Assembly (NCBI RefSeq): GCF_000250875.1
Contig: NZ_JH604946.1
Coordinates: 34,606 to 48,161 of the forward strand
Direction of reading: 5' to 3'
Length of the DNA stretch: 13,556 nt
From: Sutterella parvirubra YIT 11816
GTDB taxonomy: Bacteria > Pseudomonadota > Gammaproteobacteria > Burkholderiales > Burkholderiaceae_F
The first letter of the stretch is position 1, and each line of letters begins with the position of its first letter. The position numbers and the translations under genes were made by a program. Positions 1 to 6,875 of this stretch are shown piece by piece. Below the pieces are notes generated by a model that saw nothing but the letters and a program-made list of their open reading frames with translations, made no database searches and was not told where the DNA came from.

Positions 1-1
1 C

Positions 2-418
2 TACGCGCAGGACCGCCTGGGGCACAAGCGCGCCCTGATGGTGACGTTGGTCGTGTGGCTCGCGATGATCGTCGTCGCTTACTTCTCGGAAACGCGCACG
101 CACTTCTGGATCGCCGCCAATCTGGCGGGCCTCGCCATGGGGAGCTCGCAGTCGGCGGGCCGCGCCATGGTGGGGGTCTTCGCGCCCGAAGGCCGTCAGG
201 CGGAGTTCTACGGGCTTTGGAATCTGGCGCTTTGGCTCTCCGCCGTCGTGGGGCCGCTCTCCTACGGGATGATCACCTGGGTGACGGGGAACGACCACCG
301 CCTGGCGATCTGCGCCACGGGGCTCTTCTTCCTTCTGGCGATCGTGGTGTTGGTGCCGTTGAACGTCGAGCGCGGGGCGGCGCGGGCGAAGGAAATGAGC
401 GCGAGGGAGGCGGCGTAA
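2..418 (+). CDS. MFS transporter, C-terminal fragment (UMF1/Atg22-like)
   Basis: This is the last 138 codons of a membrane transporter that enters from the left edge; the reading frame is open from base 2 and ends at TAA 416-418. The first visible residues, QDRLGHKRAL, resemble the cytoplasmic loop motif D-R-x-G-x-K/R of the major facilitator superfamily. About four hydrophobic segments follow (from VTLVVWLAMIVVAYF, then around AANLAGLAMG, NLALWLSAVVGPLSYG and LFFLLAIVVLVPL), as expected for the last helices of a 12-helix carrier. The stretch with SSQSAGRAMV and PEGRQAEFYGLW is typical of the UMF1 branch of MFS proteins related to vacuolar Atg22. The charged tail RGAARAKEMSAREAA is cytoplasmic. 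The substrate cannot be told from this piece. Family assignment is fairly sure, subfamily moderately. Confidence 0.82.
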   Translation, partial: YAQDRLGHKRALMVTLVVWLAMIVVAYFSETRTHFWIAANLAGLAMGSSQSAGRAMVGVFAPEGRQAEFYGLWNLALWLSAVVGPLSYGMITWVTGNDHRLAICATGLFFLLAIVVLVPLNVERGAARAKEMSAREAA

Positions 419-724
419 CCGAAGCCCTGCCCGAAGAGGCGCGGACATCCGGGGTTCCGGATGGAAGCGCCTCTTTTCTTAGGGTTTCGGCGTCCGACTC
501 TTCACGGAAAATGCGTCCAAGTGACTGCGGAAAGCGTGTCCAAGTGCCCGTGAATGCCGCGGCCGACTCATGGAGGCCGGTCCGGCCGGCATGGTCAACC
601 GACCGCTGGCGTCGTAGGCTTCTTTGGAGACGCACCCCTGGACCTTCCGAAGCCGGTCATCCTTGACCGCACCTTTCTCAAACCGGGCGTGCGCCTTCTC
701 TCAGAAGGGACACGGAGGCGGCTC
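419..724. other. Intergenic spacer between MFS gene and ATPase gene
   Basis: These 306 bases hold the terminator at 434-480 and no convincing gene. A 9-base direct repeat, GTCCAAGTG, occurs at 515-523 and 538-546 (23 bases apart), which is about two helical turns and could be a regulator site, though two short copies are weak evidence. A TTGACC at 663-668 resembles a -35 box, but no matching -10 hexamer lies at the right distance. The reading frame used by the ATPase stays open back to 554, but that extension does not look like protein. Confidence 0.5.
434..480 (+). terminator. Rho-independent terminator after the MFS gene
   Basis: A two-tier hairpin starts 15 bases after the stop codon. The outer 9-bp stem is AAGAGGCGC (434-442) with GCGCCTCTT (467-475), and the inner 7-bp stem is CATCCGG (446-452) with CCGGATG (457-463) around a GGTT loop. 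The outer stem runs into TTTTCTT. It should end transcription of the MFS gene and insulate the ATPase gene downstream. Confidence 0.8.
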
Positions 725-2005
725 ATGGCGGGTGAGGCTTACGAAAAGCGTTTGGTTGAAGACGCTCTGGCGCTCCACCTGAGGACGATGGGCGCGGTGC
801 TGATCGAAGGTCCCCGGAGATGCGGCAAAACGACGACGGCAAGGCGCTTTTCCCGCAGCGTCCTCCGCGTCGACGACCCGCGGACGATGGAGGACCCGGC
901 CTTCTGGGCGGAGCTCGCCCCGGAGAGGCTTCTCACGGGCGCGGCGCCCCGCCTCATCGACGAGTGGGAGCACATCCCGACGATTTGGGACGACGTGCGG
1001 AGCGAGGTCGACCGCAGAAGCGACCCCGGACAGTTCATCCTCACCGGGTCGGCCGAACCCGTGAATCCCGGCCGCATCTTTCATTCCGGCACCGGGCGAT
1101 TCGCCCGGATGCGCATGCGCCCGATGACGCTCTTCGAATCGGGTGAGTCGACGGGGGTGGTGAGCCTGCGGGGGCTCTTTGAAGGCCGCTTCGAGGCATG
1201 TGCCGACATGAATGCGGGGAGCGGTCTCACGCGTGAAGCGTTGGCCTACGCCGCCTGCCGCGGCGGCTGGTCCGCGTCCGTCGTGAAGGCGGGTGAGGCG
1301 GCGCTCTCGACCACCCGGCGGATCGTCCGAAAGGCGTTGAGGGAAGCGGCGGCCCGGGCGGCGAAGCATCCTCCTGCGGAGGAGGCGCTGCGGGGGCTTC
1401 TCCGCGTCGTGGTCCTCCACGCGGGGACGACGGACCCCGTCACGAAGCTTCACAGGGAGCTTGCGGACGAGCGGGTGTCGCTCCGCTGCTTCCGGGCGGT
1501 CCTCGGGGCGCTCCGCGACACCTTCGTGACGGAAGACTTGGACGCCTGGACGGCGCCGCTCCGCTCGGCGGCGCGGCTTCCCACGACGCCCGAGCGGAGT
1601 TTCTGCGATCCCTCGTTCGTCTCGGTCGGGCTCGGGCTCGCGCCGGAGAAGCTGCTTCACGACCGGACGGCTTTCGGGAAGGTGTTCCGGGCGTTGTGTC
1701 TTCGGGACCTTCGCGTCTGCGCCGACCTCTTGGAGGGCGGCCTCGCGCACTGGCGCGATCGCGTCGGCCGCGCCTCTTTGGTCGTGACGGCCTGGGACGG
1801 CCGGTACGGTCTCGTCGCGGTCTCGCCGGGCGGGGGCAGGGCGGAGGAGCGCAACGCCGGAATGCTTCGGGCCATGGCCGCCAAGATCAACGTCGAGCGC
1901 CGCGGGGCGCCGTCCTTCCTCATGGTGCTCACCGCCGACGGGTGCGGGGCCCGGCGTCGCGAAGACGGTGTTTGGGTCGTGCCGGTCGGGTGTTTCGGAC
2001 CCTGA
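725..2005 (+). CDS. AAA family ATPase with DUF4143 domain
   Basis: A 426-residue soluble protein of the AAA_14 + DUF4143 family, common in gut bacteria and of unproven function. Residues 29-36 (GPRRCGKT) are the Walker A loop, residues 76-82 end in the Walker B acidic pair (LIDEWEH, D79/E80), and ILTGSA (105-110) is the usual family motif after it. The C-terminal half carries the DUF4143 signature FCDPSFVSVGLGL (293-305), FRALCLRDLRVCAD (321-334) and HWRD (342-345). In many relatives the C-terminal restriction-endonuclease-like fold keeps an E-V-K motif; here the matching strand reads VAVSPGGG (364-371), so that motif looks degenerate. The start at 725 is chosen because GGAGG (714-718) lies 6 bases upstream and relatives begin near this point. 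The gene stands alone between a terminator and the kinase operon. Confidence 0.85.
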   Translation: MAGEAYEKRLVEDALALHLRTMGAVLIEGPRRCGKTTTARRFSRSVLRVDDPRTMEDPAFWAELAPERLLTGAAPRLIDEWEHIPTIWDDVRSEVDRRSDPGQFILTGSAEPVNPGRIFHSGTGRFARMRMRPMTLFESGESTGVVSLRGLFEGRFEACADMNAGSGLTREALAYAACRGGWSASVVKAGEAALSTTRRIVRKALREAAARAAKHPPAEEALRGLLRVVVLHAGTTDPVTKLHRELADERVSLRCFRAVLGALRDTFVTEDLDAWTAPLRSAARLPTTPERSFCDPSFVSVGLGLAPEKLLHDRTAFGKVFRALCLRDLRVCADLLEGGLAHWRDRVGRASLVVTAWDGRYGLVAVSPGGGRAEERNAGMLRAMAAKINVERRGAPSFLMVLTADGCGARRREDGVWVVPVGCFGP

Positions 2006-2101
2006 GTGAGACCCTGAATCAGCCTCTTTGTCGAGCTCAAAATCGGGGGAAGTCGAGGCCGTCCTCGCTTCCCCTGTCTTCGCGGATGCGTCCGGATTCG
2101 C

Positions 2102-2107
2102 TATATT
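2102..2107 (+). promoter_or_regulatory. Candidate -10 box of the kinase/regulator operon
   Basis: TATATT (5 of 6 matches to the sigma-70 -10 consensus) sits in the 148-base gap before the kinase, 46 bases ahead of its ATG. The hexamer 17 bases upstream (TTCGCG, 2079-2084) is a poor -35, so an activator may be needed or the site may be fortuitous. The AT-rich TATATTTCT stands out in GC-rich DNA. Confidence 0.4.
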
Positions 2108-2153
2108 TCTAGGACAACCGACCCACGGACGACCCAACCCGACCTTTCCCCCG

Positions 2154-4193
2154 ATGCATTCCCGCCCGAAGATCCCGACCCCCCTGCGCGCGCGTTTTCC
2201 GCGCCGCGCCCCGGAAGGCGCGCCTTCCGGACGGAGGCTCATCCGTGCGGCGTCGGCGGGATTCTTCGGGGCGCTTTTGACTCTCCTCACCTTTCTGACG
2301 CCCGCCTCTCCCGCGCAGGCCGCCCGCACGATCGTCGTAGGCTTCGTCGACTCCGCCGAGTCGGGCTTCTACGCGACGACCGTGCAGCCGACGATCGAGG
2401 CGATCCGCCTCGGCATTCCGGGTAGCGTCGTCGAGACGGTGCGGCTCTCGTCCGTGACGATCACGAACGACGTGCGGCTCCGCCAACCCGACCTCTTCAT
2501 CGTGCCCGCGTCCGACTTCCTTCTGGTTACGGACACGCTTGGAGCGCACGCCGTCGCCACCCGCAAGTCCACCGCCGCGAAGGCTCCCTCGATGTCCGTG
2601 GGCGGCGTCTTCGTCGTGAGAAACGACCGCGCGGACCTGACGACGGTGAAGAGTCTGCGCAGGAAGCGCGCCGCGGCGACGCTCCCGACCGCTCTCGACG
2701 GGTGGTTGGCCGCCCGCATGGCCTTGGAAGAGGCCGGCTACGACTCGCAGACCTTCTTCAAGGAAGTGCGCTTCATGACGTTCGGGCTCCCGAACGTGGT
2801 TTCGAGCGTCCTTTCCGGCGCGTACGACGTCGGGGTGCTTCCGACCTGCATGTTGGAGCGCGCCGAAGCCGAAGGCATCGTCGCGCGCGGGGCGCTCCGC
2901 GTCGTGGGGGCCGTTGAAGACGAACTCCTTCACTGCCGGCGCTCGACCGCGCTCTACCCGGACTGGGTGGCGGGCGTCTTGCCGACGGTCGACCCGGAAT
3001 TGGCGCGCGAACTCACGATCGCGATCCTCACGCCCCCGAAGCGGGACGGTTCGGGTACCGCGCAGGAGCAGGGCGCCTACGTCTGGCAGGTGACGAACGA
3101 CTTCCACGCGGTGCGCGAACTGGAGCGGCGCCTTCACGTCGGGCAGTGGAGCTATTTGGACAGCTGGAGCTTGGAAGCGCTTTGGCGGCACTTCCATTGG
3201 TACGTGGTGGCGGGGCTTCTCATTTTGGACGCGGTGGTGTTGAACGAGAGGCGCCTTCGCATGCTCGTCAGAAAGCGCACCGCGGAACTCCAAAACGCCC
3301 TCGCCGAGCGCGACCGCCTCGAAGAGGCCGAACGCGCGGCGAGGCTGCGCCTGGGCGAATTGGAGCGCATGGGCGCGATCAGCCAGCTCTGCGCGATGAT
3401 CGCGCATGAGCTGAAGCAGCCGGTCACCTCCATCATCAACTACGTCACGGTGATCAAGCTGCGCGCCGGTATGGTGGGCGGCGCGGCCGCGCCCCAAGCG
3501 TCCGGCACGCCCGGCAAACCCTCCGCAGCGCCCGCGCCCTCCGCCGATCCGGTCTTCGAGAAGGCCGTCGACGGCGTCGAGGCGGCGTCAAAGCGCATCG
3601 CCGGGATTGTCGACCGCGTGCGGCTCTACGCGAAGCGCGAACGGCGCGAACCCGTGGCGGTGGACCTCTGCGCGACGCTCGAAGCCGCCGCATCCGCCCA
3701 GAAGAAGGGCGCGGTTGCGGTGCGGCTTCTCATTCCGGCCAAGCCCGTCCACGTGTCGGGCGATCCGCTCGAACTCGAGCTCCTCTTTCTCAACCTCATC
3801 AAGAACGCGGTCGAAGCCGCGGCGGGCGCGCTGAACGCGACGCCCTCGAGGACCCCTGAAGTCGTGGTGGCGCTCGCCTGCGGAGGCGACGCCCCGGAGG
3901 CGTCTTCCGCCGCCCACGACGTGCGCGTCACCGTGACGGACAACGGCCCCCGCTTGTCGGACGAAGCCTTCGAGCGCCTCATGCGCGTGAGCGAAAGCGT
4001 CAAGGACGAGGGGCTGGGCTTGGGGCTCGCGATCGTGAGGAACATCGTCGACGAACACGGCGCGAGTCTCACGATCCGCCGCCGCGGCGACGACGGCTCT
4101 CCCGACGCCGACGGCCTCACCGTCGCCGTGACGTTCGACCTTTTGGACGCGCCGTCCGCCCCGAAGCATTCCCAACCAAAGGACCCCTCATGA
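2154..4193 (+). CDS. Sensor histidine kinase with periplasmic PhnD-like domain (TtrS-like)
   Basis: A 679-residue membrane sensor kinase. Residues about 28-56 look like a signal sequence ending in PAQA. Residues about 58-325 form a periplasmic binding-protein-like domain of the phosphonate-binding (PhnD) type; the fold, the spacing and the pattern TC-LE then C--STALYPDW resemble the tetrathionate sensor TtrS. A single membrane helix lies at about 349-364, followed by a coiled coil (372-405). The H-box is AHELKQPVTSIINY with His418, the N-box is LNLIKNAVEA (Asn551), then DNG (596-598) and GLGLGL (620-625), so the kinase is complete. A 30-residue Ala/Pro-rich insert (about 443-468) interrupts the dimerisation region. 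The first ATG in frame is at 2154; there is no clear Shine-Dalgarno, and the longer frame back to 2028 begins only at TTG. The stop overlaps the regulator start (ATGA). The ligand is unknown: no tetrathionate reductase genes are in view. Confidence 0.88.
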   Translation: MHSRPKIPTPLRARFPRRAPEGAPSGRRLIRAASAGFFGALLTLLTFLTPASPAQAARTIVVGFVDSAESGFYATTVQPTIEAIRLGIPGSVVETVRLSSVTITNDVRLRQPDLFIVPASDFLLVTDTLGAHAVATRKSTAAKAPSMSVGGVFVVRNDRADLTTVKSLRRKRAAATLPTALDGWLAARMALEEAGYDSQTFFKEVRFMTFGLPNVVSSVLSGAYDVGVLPTCMLERAEAEGIVARGALRVVGAVEDELLHCRRSTALYPDWVAGVLPTVDPELARELTIAILTPPKRDGSGTAQEQGAYVWQVTNDFHAVRELERRLHVGQWSYLDSWSLEALWRHFHWYVVAGLLILDAVVLNERRLRMLVRKRTAELQNALAERDRLEEAERAARLRLGELERMGAISQLCAMIAHELKQPVTSIINYVTVIKLRAGMVGGAAAPQASGTPGKPSAAPAPSADPVFEKAVDGVEAASKRIAGIVDRVRLYAKRERREPVAVDLCATLEAAASAQKKGAVAVRLLIPAKPVHVSGDPLELELLFLNLIKNAVEAAAGALNATPSRTPEVVVALACGGDAPEASSAAHDVRVTVTDNGPRLSDEAFERLMRVSESVKDEGLGLGLAIVRNIVDEHGASLTIRRRGDDGSPDADGLTVAVTFDLLDAPSAPKHSQPKDPS

Positions 4194-4819
4194 ACAAACC
4201 GCTCATTCGCATCGTCGACGACGATGCCGAACTCGCCGAGTCCTTCGCGCTTCTTCTGGAGACGATGGGCTGGACCGTGAAGCACTACGCCGACGGCCCG
4301 AGCTTTCTGCGTGAGGACACGCTCGAAGGCCCCGGCTGCGTCGTGCTCGACGTGCGCATGCCCGGGATGACGGGGTTGGAAGTCCAGGCGGAGCTGGAGC
4401 GCCGCGGCTCCAAACTCCCGATCCTCTTTCTCTCCGCCCACGGGAACATCGCGATGGCGGTGCACGCCGTGCGTCACGGCGCGGCGGACTTTTTGGAAAA
4501 GCCCGTCGAGCCCTTGGACTTCGTGCAGAAGGTCTCGCAGGTGGTGACGATGTCCTTGCAGAGCGCCGTCACGGAAGCCGCGGGCGAACGCCTGCGCGAC
4601 CGCTTCGCCGGCTTGACGCCGCGCGAGCGGAACGTCATCCGCGCGGTCCTTCAAGGGAAGCAGAACAAGGAGGTGGCAATCGCGTTGGGGCTCGAAGTGA
4701 GCACGGTCAAGATGCACCGCGCGAACGCCTTCGCGAAGCTGGGCGTGCACTCCCAGAGCGAACTCATGCGGTTGGCGTTCGAAGCGGGCGTCACCGCCGA
4801 GGACGAGCTTCTCGCCTGA
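4190..4819 (+). CDS. Response regulator, FixJ/TtrR type (REC + LuxR-like HTH)
   Basis: A 209-residue DNA-binding response regulator and the evident partner of the kinase, whose stop codon it overlaps by 4 bases; AAAGGA (4178-4183) is its ribosome-binding site. The receiver domain spans about 4-120: acidic pocket D10-D12, phospho-acceptor Asp54 in VVLDVRMPGMTG, Ser82 in LFLSAHG and Lys104 in FLEKP. The output domain spans about 140-200 and is of the LuxR/FixJ type: LTPRERNVIRAVLQGKQNKEVA, then a recognition helix around STVKMHR. The receiver and HTH are closest in style to FixJ, NodW and TtrR. Its target is probably the flavoprotein gene 21 bases downstream and perhaps the operon starting at 6876; this is inferred from position only. 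Confidence 0.92.
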   Translation: MNKPLIRIVDDDAELAESFALLLETMGWTVKHYADGPSFLREDTLEGPGCVVLDVRMPGMTGLEVQAELERRGSKLPILFLSAHGNIAMAVHAVRHGAADFLEKPVEPLDFVQKVSQVVTMSLQSAVTEAAGERLRDRFAGLTPRERNVIRAVLQGKQNKEVAIALGLEVSTVKMHRANAFAKLGVHSQSELMRLAFEAGVTAEDELLA

Positions 4820-4840
4820 CCGATTTTGAAGACGACCGCC

Positions 4841-6424
4841 ATGACGCCCGACATCTTCCGCCGCCGACTTCTGGACCGCACGGTGCGCGCCGCGCTCCTC
4901 GGGGGCCTTCTCGCGAAGGCCCCGGCGGCCGCGTGGGGCGCGGATGCGTCCGATTCGTCCGATTCGTCCGATGCATCCGATTCGTCCGAACCCGAAGACA
5001 TCGCGGAGGATTTCGCCCACGAGATTTGGGACGTCGTGGTCGTGGGGTCGGGGACCGCGGGGCTCTGCGCCGCGATTGCGGCCCGCGAAGCGGGCGCGCG
5101 GCGCGTCGTCATTCTGGAAAAGTTGGCCCTCACGGGCGGGCACGGGATTTTGTCGTCGGGCTCCGTCGCGGTCGCGACGAGGCGCCCGCAGAGCGAAGAT
5201 CCGGATGCGGACATCCGCGAGATGACCGCGGAAATGCTGCGGGCCGGGGGCGATTTGGCGAGGCCCGAGCTCGTGCGAAAGCTCGCGCGCGAGAGCGAAT
5301 CCGCCGTGGCGTGGCTCGCAGGGATGGGCGTCAACTGGCGGAACGTCCGGTACCGTGCCGTCGGGAGCGTCACCGCGCGCAACATCTCGACGGGGTCGCC
5401 GCAGGCAGGGTACGACTACGTCTCGGCGCTCTCGCGCCGTGCGGTCGCGATCGGCGCCGAGATCCGCCACAACACCCGCGCGGTGAGGCTCCTCACCGAA
5501 ACGATGCCGGACGGCTCCGTGCAGGTCGTGGGCGTGCGTGCGGCGCTTGGCGGCGTCGACGACCGGGGCGCCCCTTCGATGTCGGACTTCCCCGCACGCG
5601 CCGTCGTGCTCGCGACGGGCGGATTCGGCGCGAACGTCGGGATGCGCATGAAGTACGCCCCGAGGTTGGACGCCACCTACGGCACGACCGCGAACCCCAA
5701 CCGGGATCTTTTGGACGGCGCCGAAGGGGACGGCATCCGCATGGCGGAGGCCGTGGGCGCCGAATTGGTCGGGATGGAGCACATCCAGCTGATCCCGTAC
5801 TCGGGCGGGCGGCTCCTCGACTTCGTCGGGGGCGAAATCTGGGTGAACGACGCAGGCGAGCGCTTCGTCCCCGAGGGCGTCCCCTTCGCGGAACTGGCCC
5901 GCATCGTCGAAGACACGGGGAACCGGAGCTTCTGGGCGATCTCCGATGCGACGACCCAAAAGGGTGCGTCCTTGGGCGTCAAATTGGACGAAGCGATCGT
6001 GCGCGAAGCGGCGACGATCGAGGAGATGGCCCACGGGATGGACGTGCCGGTGGGGGTGCTTCGCCGGACGATCGTGACCTGGAACCGGGACGTGAAGCGC
6101 GGCTACGACACGCGCTTCGGCTTCCCCGTGCAGGGCGTTCCCATCGCGAAGCCGCCCTTTTACTACGGGCGCGAAACCTGGTCCGTGCACTTCACCTGCG
6201 GCGGGGTCGCGATCGACGAAGAGGCGAGGGTGCTGACGGCGCGCTGCCGCCCGATCTTCGGGCTCTTCGCCGCGGGCGAAGTCACCGGGGGCGTTCACGG
6301 GAAGGACCGTCTGGGCGGCATGAGCATGACCGACACCTTCGTCTTCGGGCGCACGGCCGGGCGCTCGGCCGCCGAGTGGGCGAACGCCACGGCGAAGCTG
6401 CGCGAGGGGACGGCGGCGCCGTAG
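4841..6424 (+). CDS. Exported FAD-dependent reductase-like flavoprotein (fumarate reductase family)
   Basis: A 527-residue FAD_binding_2 protein. The N-terminus FRRRLLDR followed by a hydrophobic run to AAAWGA (about 1-34) suggests a twin-arginine signal. A linker of Asp/Ser/Ala triplets (35-49) comes next, then the dinucleotide-binding VVGSGTAGLCAA (68-79), LATGGFG (257-263), GAEGDGIRMA (293-302) and the C-terminal AAGEVTGGVHG (477-487). Compared with Shewanella flavocytochrome c3, H450 (VHFTCGG) and R490 (KDRLGG) match the two carboxylate-binding residues. The position of the proton-donating Arg402 (after RFV) is Phe349, and the His365 position appears to be Ile318. It is thus a relative of fumarate/urocanate reductases with a changed active site and an unknown substrate. 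It has no heme domain. The start is ATG 4841, preceded by a weak GAAGA; the in-frame TTG at 4826 is less likely. It forms one operon with the two regulatory genes. Confidence 0.85.
   Translation: MTPDIFRRRLLDRTVRAALLGGLLAKAPAAAWGADASDSSDSSDASDSSEPEDIAEDFAHEIWDVVVVGSGTAGLCAAIAAREAGARRVVILEKLALTGGHGILSSGSVAVATRRPQSEDPDADIREMTAEMLRAGGDLARPELVRKLARESESAVAWLAGMGVNWRNVRYRAVGSVTARNISTGSPQAGYDYVSALSRRAVAIGAEIRHNTRAVRLLTETMPDGSVQVVGVRAALGGVDDRGAPSMSDFPARAVVLATGGFGANVGMRMKYAPRLDATYGTTANPNRDLLDGAEGDGIRMAEAVGAELVGMEHIQLIPYSGGRLLDFVGGEIWVNDAGERFVPEGVPFAELARIVEDTGNRSFWAISDATTQKGASLGVKLDEAIVREAATIEEMAHGMDVPVGVLRRTIVTWNRDVKRGYDTRFGFPVQGVPIAKPPFYYGRETWSVHFTCGGVAIDEEARVLTARCRPIFGLFAAGEVTGGVHGKDRLGGMSMTDTFVFGRTAGRSAAEWANATAKLREGTAAP
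4943..4987 (+). repeat. 9-bp tandem repeat, five units, inside the flavoprotein gene
   Basis: Units GATGCGTCC, GATTCGTCC, GATTCGTCC, GATGCATCC and GATTCGTCC follow one another without gaps and encode DAS-DSS-DSS-DAS-DSS. The unit length keeps the frame, so copy-number change would alter only the length of the acidic linker between signal peptide and FAD domain. Confidence 0.85.
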
Positions 6425-6470
6425 GGCGTCGGCTGTCTCATCCTGAACTCCCATCCTGACCCCCGTCCCG

Positions 6471-6493
6471 ACCCCGTCGGCACGGGGTTTCTC
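6471..6493 (+). terminator. Intrinsic terminator after the first flavoprotein gene
   Basis: ACCCCGT (6471-6477) and ACGGGGT (6482-6488) form a 7-bp stem around CGGC, followed by TTCTCG. It lies 47 bases after the stop codon. The T-run is short, so termination may be partial. Confidence 0.6.
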
Positions 6494-6605
6494 GTCCGTC
6501 TTCTCGGTTCTTTCCCCGAATGATCGGATCCGGTCATAGATTTCCAACAGGGCGCCCATAGCCGGGCGCTCCTCCCTTCTACCACCCGATACCTACCGCT
6601 ACGCC

Positions 6606-6630
6606 CCTCTCCGCCGCCGGAGAGGTTTCT
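6606..6630 (+). terminator. Second terminator-like hairpin in the inter-operon region
   Basis: CCTCTCCG (6606-6613) and CGGAGAGG (6618-6625) make a perfect 8-bp stem with loop CCGC, followed by TTTCTTA. It may back up the terminator at 6471-6493 or act as an attenuator for the downstream operon. Confidence 0.5.
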
Positions 6631-6753
6631 TAGGCGTACCTTAAGAATCCTTGGGCGTCAGGGATTTCGGATGAATCCTCCTGAATCCGCCGTCTTCCGG
6701 CCGATTCCATGGGGTAAACCTCTTCCTATCCCGAGCACCTCCCGCGGGAGGTA

Positions 6754-6781
6754 TTGCCCCATCGGGGTCCCCCTCTAGGAT
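6754..6781 (+). promoter_or_regulatory. Candidate promoter of the epimerase-cytochrome-flavoprotein operon
   Basis: TTGCCC (6754-6759) and TAGGAT (6776-6781) are separated by 16 bases, and each matches the sigma-70 consensus at 4 of 6 positions. The -35 box abuts the 16-bp palindrome ACCTCCCGCGGGAGGT (6737-6752), and the expected start site falls in the dyad CTCCCAA-GCTG-TTGGGAG (6784-6801). Both dyads share CTCCC/GGGAG half-sites, though with different spacing. Confidence 0.4.
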
Positions 6782-6875
6782 TGCTCCCAAGCTGTTGGGA
6801 GGCGTGAGCGGCGCTGAGGCGCGCCGGTCCGGACCAACCTCCGCAGCTCCGACCCAGACCCAGGAGACCACAACA

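Larger units (their letters stand above)
6425..6875 (+). other. Long leader with many inverted repeats
   Basis: These 451 bases separate the two operons and contain no convincing gene. After the terminator at 6471-6493 there is a second terminator-like hairpin, CCTCTCCG (6606-6613) with CGGAGAGG (6618-6625) followed by TTTCTTA. Then come a 16-bp perfect palindrome at 6737-6752, a candidate promoter at 6754-6781, a 7-bp dyad at 6784-6801 and a 10-bp palindrome GGTCCGGACC at 6826-6835. The concentration of dyads near a putative promoter suggests operators or a folded mRNA leader. Confidence 0.55.

Noticed and set aside
663..668. TTGACC considered as a -35 box for the ATPase gene
   Set aside because: No -10 hexamer at 15-19 bases; the expected place is G/C-rich.
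554..724. 57-codon N-terminal extension of the ATPase
   Set aside because: No homologous look, no ribosome-binding site at 554, and a good GGAGG directly before the ATG at 725.
2028..2153. 42-codon N-terminal extension of the kinase from a TTG
   Set aside because: It would put the signal sequence about 70 residues in and place the candidate promoter inside the gene; the ATG at 2154 is simpler.
701..2329. 542-codon open frame on the minus strand opposite the ATPase gene
   Set aside because: Low-complexity Arg/Pro-rich translation with no motif; the plus strand carries a recognisable ATPase with a ribosome-binding site.
3626..6559. 977-codon open frame on the minus strand
   Set aside because: It is antisense to the kinase, regulator and flavoprotein genes, which have clear motifs. 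Its product is rich in Arg, His, Gly and Asp without any domain, as expected for antisense frames in GC-rich DNA.
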